DNA of 64,000 bases. Source: Onchocerca lupi. Its lineage: Eukaryota > Nematoda > Chromadorea > Rhabditida > Onchocercidae. Location: assembly GCA_028564675.1 (NCBI GenBank), contig JAOVVO010000255.1, forward strand, positions 37,785-101,784, given 5' to 3'. A program made the position numbers and the translations under genes. Below are positions 50,765 to 64,000 of this stretch, piece by piece; the stretch's first letter is position 1; each line of letters starts with the position of its first letter. The notes beneath the pieces were generated by a model. It was not told the DNA's origin and ran no database searches. It worked only from the letters and a program-made list of their open reading frames with translations.

Positions 50765-53700
50765 ATGGCAACAGTGGTAGAAATGACTATTGAGAAAATT
50801 GACGAAGTGAAATCTCGACTTGGAAGGTATGTGTTGTTTTATACAAAACTTCAATAATTCCTTATTTTATTAATAAATGAATGATGAATCTCAACAGTTA
50901 GATATTCTATCTGATATAATCTTTTTTGAAAAAGGAAATGAACATAGGATGAAATATAGAATATAAGCATGGTACAGAATAAGGTATAGTATAGAAAAAT
51001 GAAGAACGCGTATCAGGTATGAAATAAGCATAACTAGAATGGTGTATGACTTAAACGTGAAGTAAAATGACATAAAAAATAAAGAAAGCATGGTCGATCT
51101 TTTGAAATTTACAGGTTTTAATTAATTTTTTAATTTTCCCATTTATTTTTATGATTTTTTTTCATTTCCCTTGACTTTCTTCTTTTTTATAAATTTTGTA
51201 TGTTTCATCTTATAATTTTGCATGTAAATTTTCATTTCATATCTTCAGATTCTGTATCTTCATATATTGTCTTGTCATTCCTTTCAAATTTGAATTCGTC
51301 ATATGTTTGCTGTAAATTTACTTCCTTTACAATCTTCTGATTTATTTAAACTTTTTGACTGTTATCAGTTGTACCATTTGATCATAATGGATATCGCTAT
51401 TCCTCATTAAAGACTGATTTTTATGTTGACAGTATGAGTGGTTATGAATAGAGCAGTTTTGGAGTTTTTTGTGAAAATTAGAAAATATTGATATTACACT
51501 TCATGATCTATTTAAGAAACATAAAATTATTTCATTAAGGTTTAAAGAAAAAAAAAATTAAGGTTTTAGAATTCTGAAGGCACTGACAATTATAAATTCC
51601 AGTAATTCGAAATTATGAAATAAAATAGATTTATAATTGAAAAATTATTTTATTTTACCAATTTTTCCATTTACTTCAAATAGATATATTCGAACTTCAG
51701 AAAAATTATTGATATTCAGTTCATGAAATTAAATTATTTTTTCAAGTAAAGAATGGAAGTGTTGTATGAAGATTAAATTCCGAATAAAATTTAGATAATT
51801 TCTGAGCGTTATTGGAAAAGTATAATCACTTGATATATTACTTCAATTGTTGTTATAGATCCTTGGGAACGCCGATGCGGTTGCGCGACTTGATACGTCA
51901 AGTTCGAGCAGCTCGTACGATGGCTGAGGAGCGGGCTGTAGTTGATCGAGAAAGTGCAAATATTCGAGAAACATTTCGAGATGATGATAGTCCGTGGAAA
52001 TGTAGAAATATTGCAAAACTATTGTACATACATATGCTAGGTTATCCGGCTCATTTTGGACAGGTAAATACTAGAGTTTTATTCTGGTCTCGAATATAGT
52101 TTTCTTTATTATAAGGTTTGTAAGGTTGAGATTATTCATTGCTACGCATCCTTATTTAAATGATGAAGAAAGAGTAAATCTATGTTTTGAGTAATTTTTA
52201 TAATTTGAGCTAATTCTTTAAAATATGGCGACAATTTTTTCTTCTGTGAGACTTACAGTTAGTTTTTATTTGTGGATTTCTTTATCTAATGGTTCCTTTA
52301 TTTAATTTTGTAATGTGATTGCCTAGTAGATGCTGAAAATATAAGACAACTCATCTTACTAAAATGACAGTGAGCATCTCAAATTTAAAAGTAATTTTTA
52401 TAGATGGAATGCATGAAGTTAGTTGCGCAACCAAGATACACCGATAAGCGCATCGGCTATTTGGGTGCAATGTTACTATTGGATGAACGTTCGGAAGTTC
52501 ATCTTCTTGTCACTAATTCTTTAAAAAAGTAGTTTTAAAGTTGCTTTATTTTACTACTTTTCTTATTTTTCTTGGCCATTTTCAACATTATACATCATAT
52601 CTATTTTCAGCACTATTCATTATTCACTTTATTTCTTTTGCATTCTTAGTTGTCATAATCATAATTTTTGATTTGAATTGTAAAATTTATGTTCCAGTGA
52701 TTTGAATGCTTCGACACAATTCGTAACAGGCCTTGCACTGTGCACACTAGGCTCAATTTGTTCATCAGAGATGTGTCGTGATTTAGCTGGTGAAGTTGAA
52801 AGACTAATTAAATCCAGTAATACGTACATAAAAAAAAAAGTAATTTAATATCTTGTAGTAATCTATGTTATGCAAATTGTGGGCAACAGTCAGTGCATGA
52901 ACAATTAATCATTACGAGAACTTAGCAGAATAATAAATTCTAGACAGTTTTTGTTTCTTGCAATCTTTATGTCTTTATAAAATACTCCAAATTGGAAATT
53001 CACTATGTACGTTCAGAAATTCTCCAATAAGATATTTAATAAGAAATTGTCTTGAATTGATGGAAATTAAAACAAAAGTAATATATTTGATATAAATTTA
53101 ACATTGAATATATGATTATGCATCAGTGTACCACTTTAAAGCAATTTCTCATTAAATATCACCAATAACTGAAATATTGCAACAAAACAATTCATTTAGG
53201 CAGCTTTATGTGCCTTTCGAATTGTAAAAAAAGTGCCTGAACTCATGGAAATGTTCATCTCCTGCACAAAATCACTGATTAGCGAAAAAAATCATGGTAA
53301 GATTCTTGCAGTCGAGTTCTTGCAAACTATTGGATAACAGTTTTCTAATTTACTGACCATGAATTTTTTTTGTAATGAAGTGACTTGCGACATTTTCATT
53401 TTCATTTCAATTTTTAATAGATTGTGGTTCCATTGTCTTCTTTTTTGTAGTTGCAGATTTCCATTTGGAGCTGTTAGAGAAAAATAACAACTTAAGAAAT
53501 AAAACCAATATTAATTAGTAAGTGTCATAATTGATGTTTTTGTTTTTACGAATTTGTAGGAGTGTTAATTGGCGGAATAACGTTGGTTACCGAAATGTGT
53601 GAGAAAAGTCCTGACGTACTAGATCATTTTAAGAAAGTAAGTTATTATAATAATTTTGTATTTAGAAGTTTTTTTTTTCATGCGCTTAGTCATGGAGCAT

Positions 53701-56700
53701 TTTACTCTGAGTTTGGATATTTTCTTTTCAATAATATCTGGAATTTATATTTATGCTATTATAATTTCTATCTTCTTTTAGATGGTGCCGAATTTAGTTC
53801 GTATCTTGAAAAATCTTTTGATGAGCGGCTATTCACCGGAACATGATGTGACGGGTATCAGTGATCCTTTCTTGCAGGTCTCTTGTTTAAATAATGGCCT
53901 TTCTGTACTAAGTTTAATTTTCGCGTTTTTATATTGATTTAATATTTTGATAAACTGTATTTTTTGTAGCATTGTCATTTGCATTCATTAATACTGTTTT
54001 CTTAAATTCAGATTAAAATTTTGAAATTATTGCGTATTTTGGGATCTTTTGATGCAAAAGCGAGCGAAGAAATGAACGATATCTTAGCACAGGTTTGTTC
54101 ATATTCGTTTTGTTCTTCGTAATAAAAATATGGTTTTAAAGGTTGGAAAAAAATTTTTCATTTTTTCACTTAATTCAAGCTTAGTTTCCAGTAATACTGC
54201 GATAATTATACTAATTACGAGAAACGGAGTTATAAAGGACATAGTGTTTAAACCCTATAATAGATGCTGAAGTCGCCTCTAAAAAGCAAAGTATTGTTGA
54301 TGTTCTCTGCAGAAAGAAAAACGGGGTGCAGGTGGTTATTAAAATGATGCACCCGAAGGTCTTTGGTCATGCTATTAGAAAGAAGAGCTAAGTTTTAGCT
54401 TAAAAATTTAATCAGATGCTCAACATCATCATCTTCATGGCTCGATAATTAGTCACTAATTACTCTTTTATTTTTTCATAAACGATTTCATAATATTGTT
54501 GAATATAACAAAAATACTGTAAAATAAAATCAAATGCCATTGGGAATGTCGGAAAACTGAAGTAATTCACAATATAAATATATCCAGTAAATCAAACTAT
54601 TATATTTAACATGACTCATCATCTAACATAAACCTAAATGAATAGCACATTCCGGATGTAATGAATTAATGTTATAATACCAATGTAATGAATGGAATTT
54701 AGTGAGTCCAGCAGAACAGTAGTTTTGCGGACTCTCAATATTAATTTTTTATAAAAATCTTATATTCATTTTTCAAAAATCTTGAATTAACTAAATAATT
54801 AAGGTAGCTACGAATACAGAGACGTCAAAAAATGTTGGTAATGCTATTTTGTATGAAACGGTGTTGACAATCATGGAAATACGGAGTGAAAGTGGTCTTC
54901 GTGTTCTTGCAGTTAATATTCTTGGAAGATTTTTGTTAAATCCAGATAAGGTGATATTTTGTTGCTGTTAATTAATTTTCGATTTAGGAATAGATTAAAA
55001 AATTATGAAATTAGAATTTATGAGTTCAAAAAATGCTTTGCAAGTTCTTTTTTCCAGAATATTCGATATGTTGCATTAAACACCTTGTTGAAAACAGTGT
55101 TTGTGGATTATAATGCAGTGCAAAGACATCGCACAACAGTTGTTGATTGCCTGAAAGATCCAGATGTATCAATCAGAAGGTTTGTGACTTCTGATTTTGA
55201 ATTTATATGTATTTTTACTAGTGCTGTAATTATTCCTAAATTTTTTTCAGGCGTGCGATGGAGCTTTGTTTTGCATTAATCAATCAGACAAATATAACAA
55301 ATATGACGAAAGAAATATTGATATTTTTGGAAACTGCTGATCCAGAATTCAAAGCAGAATGTGCCTCAAAAATGTACGTTGCTACTGAAAAATATTCTCC
55401 TAATTATGGCTGGCATCTTGATACGATGATCAAAGTGTTGAAATTGGTAAGTATATTTTAAGATGTGCTTTGAACTTTGAATACATTTTATGTTTTATTC
55501 ATATCGGAAAGATGAATTTCAAAATCTAAATTGTGAATTTAATTTCAAAACTAATTGAATTTAAGGAATTTTGCATTAGCGAATTGGAGATTGTTGCAAT
55601 TAATTTCGAAGTTTGGATTGTTAGGATTGTTTTGCAGGCAGGCAATTATGTACCTGACGAAGTCGTTTCATGCATGATTCAGCTGATTTCATCACACTCA
55701 GAACTGCAGCATTATGCAGCCATACAACTTTATCGAGCTGCCCAGGCTGATGTTGTTAATGCCCAGCCACTATTACAAGTAAGTCATATAGTTGTGGTTA
55801 ATGTTTAAATAGACATTTAATTATTAATATAAAGCTTTTGCTGGAAATTTCCGATCATGATTCGTGTTTTAATAGTGAGGAGTTCTATTGATTGGTGTTT
55901 ATAATATAAGTATGAATTCAGTTCAACTGGATTTAATTAAAAGATGATCATATAGCTGTAGAGAAATTTTGTGTAAATTTTCATTTTTCTTGCTTAAAGG
56001 TAGCATTTTGGACAATTGGTGAATTCGGTGATATCATACTACAGCTGAATGATGATGATGTGGCCAAGGTTTGCTGAGTTTTTTTTTTTGCATAGAGATG
56101 CAACAGCTAGATTTAAGTTTAAAAGTTTAAAAAAAAAAGAAAACTTTGTCTTCTCTAACATTTTTGATTACGACTACTTTTCAACTACTTTTCATTGACT
56201 TTATACGAAGCTGTTCTCTTAACTAGTTTTATTCAAAGGTGGAAGAATCGAGTATTATCGATGTATTTGAACGTATACTGCCTAGTAATTTGACAAATAC
56301 TATAACCAAATCGTATGCGTTGACAGCTTTAGCCAAGCTCGATACAAGATTTAATGAAACAAATGAGTATGTTCAGTTTTATCTTTACTTTTGCTTTACT
56401 AAATATATTAACTAAAATAGAAATAAATATATTTCAGATAAAAATAGAAAAATAGAAAAAAAACATTCCAAAATTTGGAAGAATCTGAGGCTTATCACTT
56501 GAGTTTAATTTATATTCCATTTCGTAGTACTTGAATCTTTTGTTGCAGTCGGATTCGTCAGATGATTGAATCGAACAAGGGACATCTCCATCTCGAACTT
56601 CAGCAACGATCAGTTGAATTTTCTCGTTTGCTAAACTACGGCGAACTGAAGTAAACTTTCCGTAATTTTTTTCTTTATATGCAAATATGATGTTATCTAT

Positions 56701-58613
56701 ATTGATATATTATTGATCATTTAATGGCAAACCTGATATGTATTTATGTAAAAGTGTTTCAAATAATGTTTTATATCAGACATTCGTTAAGATGCTTTGA
56801 AAATATTTAAAATTCTTTGCTACTTTTACTGTTTGATTAAACATGCCTTGAATTCGAAAATGCAGCGGGGCGGAGAATATTGAAACATCAATTTTTTTTT
56901 TCTTTTAATCAAAGAGATCGTATTTCTGGTCCAATTTCTTATGCAGATTTGGTCTTTTGGAACGAATGCCTGTTATTACTCACAATACACTGAACGCAGC
57001 TGCACAACCAATTGAAAGGGACACTTCAATAATTGAAGGCTTTACAATTGAAAATAAATCAGAAAACAGCAATTTGTTGGGGGATTTTGAAGCGCCGCCA
57101 TCATTGGAATCTTCACAACAAATAGTATTATATTTTTGTCATTTGCAATTTCTAAGTGTTAGTTTTACAGATCTTGTATTTCGGATTCCTAGTACTCATC
57201 TAATCAATTTTAGAAAGTAGCTGAAACTTCGGATTTGTTTGATTTAATGAATCTTGATCCAAACGTTAATGGTCTGATACCTGCAACACTTATGAACGGC
57301 ACGAAAGCGATCGATTCCGTAGACAACGGTATTTTTATTTCTATATTAAAATAAATCTTCGAAGTTCGAAAATGAACTCAATTATTTTTATTAGTGTTGC
57401 AGTAATTCGAATAAAAGTATGGTCGAACTCTCTTTCTTATTCTTATTACTTCGGTTTTTTCCTTCCTCTTATACCAGTTTTTAATTATTGCTGTTTTGAT
57501 GAACCCCATATACTTTCAAGTTTGTATGAAAGATACAGAATTTATTTAATTTAAATTCTATTCTCTTCTGTCTTTTTGTTTATAGGTTTGATTAATAATT
57601 CTTCGACAAATAAAATATCATCAAAACCAGCAACGGCAACACTAAATGATTTGGACCCTTTCGACTTATTTTCAATGTATGTTTTCTTTCCCGCATTGTT
57701 TTGAAGTAATTTATCTGCATAATATTTACATCCATTTGATTAATTTCGGTTTTCGCTTCTTGATATATCCATACTTTTCCCTCAAATTTTTTAAATTCAT
57801 GGTGCAGGGATACAGTCGAAAAAGCTTCACAGCCTTCAACAGTGGCAATTAATACGAATGGCATCGAAGGAATTCTTTATGTTGATAATGTTTTCAATGA
57901 AAATAGTGTGGCAGCATTAAGACTTCTCGTCACTAATAATAATCCTTTACCTGTTGAAGCTTTCAACTTTCAGGCAGCTGTTACCAAGGTTTTTTTTTAT
58001 GTTAACATTTTAATAGAAAGAGAACTATTGTTAATATTTAATTATATATCTATACTTTCAACAAGTGTAGCTAGGTGTAATTCTTCTCTTAGATCTTTCC
58101 TTTTTCAGTTATTCTCAAATCGGAGAATAAGCGGATTTGACAGGAATTTCCAAGGATATATTAGTGAAACTAAGAAACAGACGAGTAATTTAAGTTTACT
58201 TTTGCTATTGCTTCCTTTTTTAAACTTAATGTGGTATTGCAATGCATACCTTTCAGGCATTCCAAATAGAATTGTTGCCTCCATCTAGTGCAAACTTACC
58301 GGCTAATCGACAGGGTACGATTACACAGATGATAAACATTAGAAGGATATCATTTTCCCATCCAGTAAGTAATTTCGTTACCAATCATTTATTAAATTCA
58401 AGTCACCGAAAATTCATCTGTTTTTTTTTTTTTTTCAAGTTACGAAATCTTTGAATATTTTCTTGATATTGTAAGTTTTTTTTCTTTTAATTCCAGTGTA
58501 TTTTCGTCTTTTTTTTTTTTCAGCTGAAAATGAGAATCAAAGCATTTTATAATATCGATGGGCGACAGCAATTAATAGAGTGTCTGGTGCCAAAAATTGA
58601 AGGATTAAGCTGA
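50765..58613 (+). CDS. apg-1: AP-1 complex gamma-adaptin, 850 aa, 21 exons
   Basis: Exons: 50765-50826, 51859-52063, 52404-52528, 52698-52839, 53200-53296, 53560-53636, 53782-53877, 54012-54092, 54804-54950, 55058-55179, 55251-55446, 55638-55778, 56000-56068, 56239-56366, 56549-56650, 56947-57124, 57214-57328, 57586-57676, 57808-57988, 58257-58364, 58524-58613. Phases agree throughout. The adaptin trunk opens with MRLRDLIRQVRAARTMAEER and contains RYTDKRIGYLGAMLLLDER, DPFLQIKILKLLRILG, NIRYVALNTLL, HLDTMIKVLKLAGNYV and FWTIGEFGD, ending near residue 590. A hinge rich in Asn/Ser/Asp (DLDPFDLFSM, a possible clathrin or accessory-binding DPF/LF box) leads to the gamma-ear from about residue 740 to SFSHPLKMRIKAFYNIDG and the end KIEGLS. 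The protein is the large subunit of the AP-1 clathrin adaptor at the trans-Golgi network and endosomes. Length fits the family. Confidence 0.96.
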
Positions 58614-61057
58614 TATATTTTTTAAGGATTGAAAAGATTATGCCGTTATTGTTTTTTGTGTTTACATGGTATTCTTTTAGTTACGAATACTTAGATTTAA
58701 ATTTACTGATAATTCGACCAATGATTTAAATTTTAAATTCAATAATGGCTATAGTTCGAAGAAGGGGATGATATCAACAATATTAAAAGTACTTCCTTAC
58801 GTACTGATATTAACATATTAAAAGATTTGCTGTGCATTCGAAATCTTTGTAGTACATCTTTTTGCTTATATATGGGAGTATTATATAATTTTAATTTTTC
58901 TAATCTGACTTATAGCTTCTTGTTCTATCTTGATTTTTTAAGTTGTACTGAAGAATAATTTTTTGACTTGACAGTTTGAAAAAATAAACTTGTTTATTTC
59001 TCAGTTACATCCATTTCTTGAACTCTTTATTAGATAACAAATAAGTCGAAATGATAGGTAATATTCTTGAAATATGGAAGTTGCCCATCAGCTCAATTTT
59101 TTTGTTTCATCTTCACAAACTCACGTACTTCCTTTATCCTTTATTTGTTTGATAAGTAATATGACTTTGTTTCTTACTGAAAATATAAATGTAAATTTGC
59201 TAAAACTTTTAATTTTTTCACAAATGGTATTGGAAAAATTTCAGGCTAACTGTTGTTCATTTGGATACTGCGATTGTCCATAGTTCTAAAGGGCAGCTTT
59301 CAAACGACTTCAACGTTTGTGATATGTGTAGGTTTTTATTTGCTGCCATTGTTGATTTGATTGTCTTATTCATTTCATCAAATTTTTATTTCCGGGTGTA
59401 TCAATTTGCAGACTGTTGAGCTTGTAATAGCGATTTTTTTTGCTTATTTTGAAGCTTATTTCAATGTATTTTAAATTGGAATAATGCTGAAGCATTCAAG
59501 TTGTTATCACCGTTGTATTATTTTTGATATCAATTTTGGTTTCTTTTGTTAGTTGTAAATTCCTAATAGCAGAGGTTTAAAAAAAATTCTTCTTTAATTC
59601 TGAACATTGTGTTGCATTTGAGTGAGAAATACTAACTTCAAATTAAACAGTATTTTGAGTGAGAAATGCTAACTATAAATTAAACAGTATTTTGAGTGGG
59701 AAATGCTAATTTAAAATTAAGTAACAGTAACTACAAATCAAACAGTGTTGTGAGGAAAATGAATCTTCAGCCTTAATTTAATTTACGATTGTGTATATTT
59801 ATAACATTAATACACACATGTAATTCTCAAGTTGTTCTTGTTTATTTCATCATCTGTGAACAACAAAGTCTTGTTGGTATACTGTTTCACATATCAGTAA
59901 GTTGTTAGGTATTATTAATTTCAATAATGTCAGTTTAGATACTGCTCCTTATGCACTTTTTTGGCTGAAGTGGTTTGATAGATTTCTGCACGGAGTACCT
60001 GAATATAAAATGTTAAAAAATATTGAAATAGAAATGGTAAATTTCTGCAAATTTCTGGAAATTTTCGATTAATTATAATTAGAAAGGACTAGTAACTTAT
60101 AGAATTCAAGAAAGGGAAAAATGAATTTGTGAAACCTTTGAGACCGATATCATATTCATGTGATTTTCACCATTTTGATATGTATAATTCCATGATTGTG
60201 TTTCATTCCATATGGTGTTTTGTTAACCGGTGATCAAAAATGTTATGTGATGGACATTTACTCTAAAATTCTAAAAACTGAATGAGAAATTTTAATTTCA
60301 CATGAATGGGTTATTAAATTACTACTCTGAAGATTTGATGTGTCTCTTTCCACAACTTTATATTTTTAACATCATCATCGTTCCTTGCACCATATTTTAG
60401 AACTTTTGATTATTGGGATGAAATATGTATGTTTTTTACGACACTGACATGTAGTTATGATAAGAGAATTGATAAGCACCTCAGATTTGTTGTGTCTATA
60501 TAGGCATCAGTGGAAGTTCACATTCATTACATGCATGTTTGCTATTTAGCATAAGTGATTTTAAGGATGGAAATTTTATCGGATCGGATCTAGCGCATGA
60601 AATGATTTTTAAATTTTGATTTCGATTCAGAAGCGCTACATTCAGAAATTTAACTCTGCGAGTCTCATCCTGTATCTCAATTGTCTTTTTGGACGGTATC
60701 AAAAAATCTTTAGTTCTGTTTGATGGATATTCGGCGTATAAATAAATATCAAAGTTTAGAATAAATTAGACCTTCTGTTGGTATGCGAGATGCCCTATTA
60801 TTTTGTTGAAAGTTTTACACCAATATTCGAGGTTCATAAGCTGGCTTCACTTGCTAGTAAAGTGTTGCAGGCGATCAAAAGCATAGATGTTTTTCTTAAT
60901 CGTACTGTTGCACTGTTCCTTTAAGTGATCAAGTTTTCTATGAAATGGTTTCTTTAAAGATGTATAGATGGTTACTGTACTTAATTGTACTTTCAGATTC
61001 TTATATAGAATAGAAATTACTTGGGTGATGCGGTGAATGCAAGAAATGCTATGAAAT
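58614..61057. other. Intergenic region between AP-1 gamma and the GBA2 homologue
   Basis: About 2.4 kb. A poly(A) signal AATAAA at 58983-58988 may serve AP-1 gamma with a long 3' UTR. A 37-bp tandem repeat lies at 59617-59753. Minus-strand open frames near 60496-61077 have no recognisable motif. Confidence 0.5.
59617..59753 (+). repeat. 37-bp tandem repeat, about three and a half copies
   Basis: Units of the form TTTGAGTGAGAAATRCTAAC followed by AAATTAAACAGTAT start at about 59617, 59654 and 59691. A fourth, partial copy keeps CTACAAATCAAACAGTGT. Confidence 0.85.
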
Positions 61058-63894
61058 ATGACCAATGCGGGTAGCATTGAAGTGTGTGATGTGGGAATTA
61101 CTGAGTTCAGTCACAAATACGGTTGGTTCGCACGTGGCGATAAAGTTCCAGACGAAATTCGAGTGCCCTTCAATCGACCGTCAGTTCGACATATTTATCA
61201 ATCACTGCCATTTTTGAGACGTTATTTGACCGCTTGGCTCAAGAATATTGGCAGAAAGGAAGTACTTCCCATTAACTTTTTCGAACCTTTAACTCATAAA
61301 CCTTTTTATGGTAAGTTTGGTCTACAATGAGAAAATTTGATTCCTGAACCATTATTTTATGTTGTTACTTACTTGAAAAGTCGAGGAATATGTTCTTAGC
61401 AAGCTCGGTTCACTTGTTCTGCCCTGCCATTTCTGATTCTTGGAAGTACAGCGCTTAGAAGTTGGCCGCATATCTATTTTTATCTCCTATTTTTTATTTC
61501 ATTGATAACATAAAGCATTTTTGATGTGTTGCAGATGTAATATGTAAGTGGTTTTTAGGAGTTCCGTGTGGTACGATTGGTTCTGGATCAATTGGTCGTG
61601 ATTTCCGTGGTGGTTTCTGCAAATTTGGGCTTCGCCCTGGTATTATTGAACAGAAAATTGATGTCGTGAAAGCTAACCAGGTTAGCCTCAATTAAAAGGA
61701 AGATGAGCCTAATTTGTGAATCCCGAAATAAATATCACAATTTAGGATTTTAATTGCTGTTTCTACGTTATTATTGAAGGGGATGTTTTTTCAGTTCATT
61801 CTAACACTGCGCCAGAAAAAAGAAGACAATTTATGGCAAACGGTTTATCAAAAAGTTTTATGTGCTAGTTCATCATTATCTTCTGGATGCGAAGAGCTTG
61901 TTTCTTGGGATTTTTCGTTTCCTCCAGATAAACTCACTTATAGGTTCAGAAGCTATAGTTTTATTTCTTTGATATGAGTTCTTTTCATATTATGGATAGA
62001 TTTTTTTTGGAACACATGTTTTTCTTTCTTTTAAAATTCAATAAAATTTATTTCACGAAGAAAGCAGTTTAATTTAATTTTAGGGGATTATATCCGCGTT
62101 CTTGGACTTACTATTCGATTTCGGAGTTCAATTTTACTTTATGCATTCGACAAATCTCACCAGTCATACCGAATGATTATGAGGTATTTCTATATATATA
62201 TATATATATTTATTTATTTATTTATATATGGAGAGAGAGGAGATTTTGTAGAAATAATGGGCCTATTTCAGGATAGCTCATTGCCAGTCACGCTTTTTAT
62301 AATTGATGCTGATAATCGGTCTGATATTGATTTACAAGTTGCTGTTACTTTCACATTTCGGAATGGTACTGGATGTCAAAAATGGTGCAGTGAAAACATT
62401 TGTAAAACGGATATTTTTGAAGAGAAGGATGGATCTTCGCCAGGTTGATTTATAATTCATGATTTGAAAATCCTTGAATGATAAAATAAATAAAATAAGC
62501 ACATATGAAGTTTTTTTTTTCAGTGAAAGGAGTGTATCTCAAGCATACAATAAATCATATGCAATGTACATATTCGATTGGTGTATTAGCACATGATGCT
62601 TTATATGTATCTTGCTGTGCCGGATTTGATCCTTGTGGCACTGGTGAAGATATCTGGATTCCCTTATTACTAAAAGGAAATTTCGAAAAAATAAGTAATG
62701 AAATTTGTTGAGAAAAAATTTTATTAATATAACGAAACTTTGTTTCATGCTGTTGGGATTATAAAAATGTTTGACTTCTGATATTTTTTTGCTACTTTCA
62801 TTTTCGTAGTGATTAATTCTTTGCTCTTTTTTTTGCTTAAAATGTTTAAACGATAGTTGTATCTTTGCATATCAAATCGTATCACTTTTGATTAGGCATT
62901 AATTGACTGCCACGCTCACTCTCAGCATAAAAGATAGCATTGCTCATCAGTTCAATGGAAACTTGTGCAAATTTCTATTTTTTCAGATGAAAATGCCGAT
63001 CGACGACAGCTTGGTATTGCTGTTTTAGCTGAAACGTTAATCAAAGCAAACACAAAAGTTGCTAGCTGTATGGAATATGTTTTAGTTTGGGATATGCCTA
63101 TTGTACAATTTGGTGGTGGTGAACGGAAATATAAGAGGTATGTATGATATAATTTCTAAAATTTAAGTTGAACTTACCAACATCAAGTCGCTATGTTTTT
63201 TCAGAAGATATACTCGACTTTTTGGTGATCATGGATGTGCTTCACCAGCTATTTGTGCTTATTCACTAGCCAAATATCGAGAATGGGAAAACAAAATTGA
63301 CAAGTGGCAAAATTCGGTATTAACACATCCGTGAGTTTTTTTTTTTCATTAGTTAAAATGGGAAATGAATTGCAAAATCAAATAAATCGTTCTTCACTGT
63401 TACATTTAAATCTTTTTATTTATCCTAACAAATATTTATCCATGTGGCTATTTATGTTGCTAAAAAATAATCTAAATAAAAATTTAAAGGCATCTCCCGG
63501 ATTGGTATAAATCTGCTTTATTTAATGAGCTTTATTATATTACCGATGGTGGCTCACTCTGGTTTGAATATGATCCCAGTTGGAACTCGAAAGAACAGCA
63601 TCTTTCTCTTTATACAACGAATCTTATGAAGCAGTATGGACGTTTTGCATATCTAGAATGTAAGCTATCTAAAAACTTTCTGTATCAGATCAGTTTTATT
63701 TTTAATTAGAACTTTCATAAAAATTTCTTGAAATTTACTCGCTTGTTTGCCTATTTTTAACGAATCACTTTAAGTCCAAGTGATTTCAGCTTGGGAGTAT
63801 CGTATGCTAAATACTTATGACGTTCATTTTTATGCATCTTTCGCTTTAGCAGAATTGTGGCCAAATTTAGAACACGTCCTGCAGGCCGAAATGA
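61058..63894 (+). CDS. GBA2: GBA2-type non-lysosomal glucosylceramidase (GH116), 3' part outside the window
   Basis: Exons: 61058-61310, 61535-61680, 61795-61943, 62084-62183, 62272-62443, 62524-62694, 62987-63137, 63205-63330, 63490-63659 and 63790-63894 (ends at a GT donor), giving about 514 residues. Matches to the family include LGVPCGTIGSGSIGRDFRGG, FCKFGLRPGI, LYPRSWTYY, YEDSSLPVTLFIIDADNRSD, FTFRNGTG, RRYTRLFGDHG and PHLPDWYKSALFNELYYITD-GGSLWFE. The enzyme cleaves glucosylceramide to glucose and ceramide at the cytosolic face of ER/Golgi membranes. The Glu in GGSLWFE (residue about 449) probably corresponds to the catalytic nucleophile (E527 in human GBA2); that residue match is my inference. 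The acid/base Asp and the rest of the (alpha/alpha)6 barrel lie past the window. No clean acceptor precedes the ATG, so an upstream exon is possible. Intron 4 is only 88 bases and carries TA/TTTA microsatellites. Confidence 0.95.
62188..62230 (+). repeat. TA and TTTA microsatellite in a GBA2 intron
   Basis: A (TA)n run passes into (TTTA)n and then a short GAGAGAGAG tract, filling half of an 88-base intron. Confidence 0.9.
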
Positions 63895-63985
63895 GTAAGT
63901 TTGTACTTTTTTTTTCGTTTTTGATAAATTTTCTTACATTTAAGGCTTAGTTAATTTAGGTCACAATGATATATATCTTATGCTT

Positions 63986-64000
63986 ATATATATATATATA
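63986..64000 (+). repeat. TA microsatellite at the window end
   Basis: An uninterrupted TA run reaches the last base, so its full length is unknown. It lies in the GBA2 intron after the last visible exon. Confidence 0.85.

Noticed and set aside
1..64000. CRISPR arrays, prophage or bacterial (for example Wolbachia-derived) genes
   Set aside because: No regularly spaced direct repeats of CRISPR type and no long intronless bacterial-like frames were seen; the only organelle-derived DNA is the mitochondrial insertion.

Overview
The window is nuclear DNA from a nematode, most probably a filarial (onchocercid) worm. The evidence is: strongly AT-rich, intron-dense genes with short exons and U-rich TTTTCAG-type acceptors; acceptors placed just before start codons, as in spliced-leader trans-splicing; a nematode-type UNC-87; and a decayed mitochondrial insertion that reads in invertebrate mitochondrial code and keeps the order cox1 - trnW - nad6. 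I saw no bacterial genes, prophage or CRISPR array. The ORFs given for such a window are mostly single exons or chance frames, so I rebuilt gene models by joining exons whose splice sites and phases agree.

Layout, left to right. 0.5-1.6 kb: mitochondrial insertion (cox1 3' part, trnW, nad6), broken by frameshifts. 2.5-4.65 kb (+): unrecognised coiled-coil protein, 6 exons. 5.06-5.30 kb (-): possible 80-aa single-exon gene. 5.67-7.39 kb (-): four-TM protein, 4 exons. 8.86-10.85 kb (+): ABT1/Esf2 rRNA-processing factor. 12.92-13.89 kb (-): APC11, the RING-H2 subunit of the anaphase-promoting complex, 5' end not found. 15.21-19.68 kb (+): unrecognised multipass membrane protein with a 2.8-kb intron. 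19.7-26.5 kb: long spacer with a striking 63-nt hairpin and a GC-richer block. 26.56-33.65 kb (+): unc-87 (seven calponin-like repeats), with two candidate first exons. 37.4-39.3 kb (+): shorter tandem paralogue with the same repeat type. 42.0-48.8 kb (+): BDP1, the SANT/Myb subunit of TFIIIB. 50.8-58.6 kb (+): AP-1 gamma-adaptin, 21 exons. 61.06 kb to the window end (+): GBA2-type non-lysosomal glucosylceramidase, cut off by the window edge.

The genes are mostly unrelated housekeeping functions (ribosome biogenesis, Pol III transcription, cell cycle, vesicle traffic, sphingolipid breakdown) plus one muscle actin-bundling pair, so this is ordinary nematode gene neighbourhood rather than a functional cluster. 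The exception is unc-87 and its neighbour, a clear local duplication. The best leads beyond plain annotation are the second unc-87 first exon (29181-29288), whose last residues match the start of the paralogue; the near-perfect hairpin at 23544-23606; a three-residue duplication in the APC11 RING; and the mitochondrial insertion.
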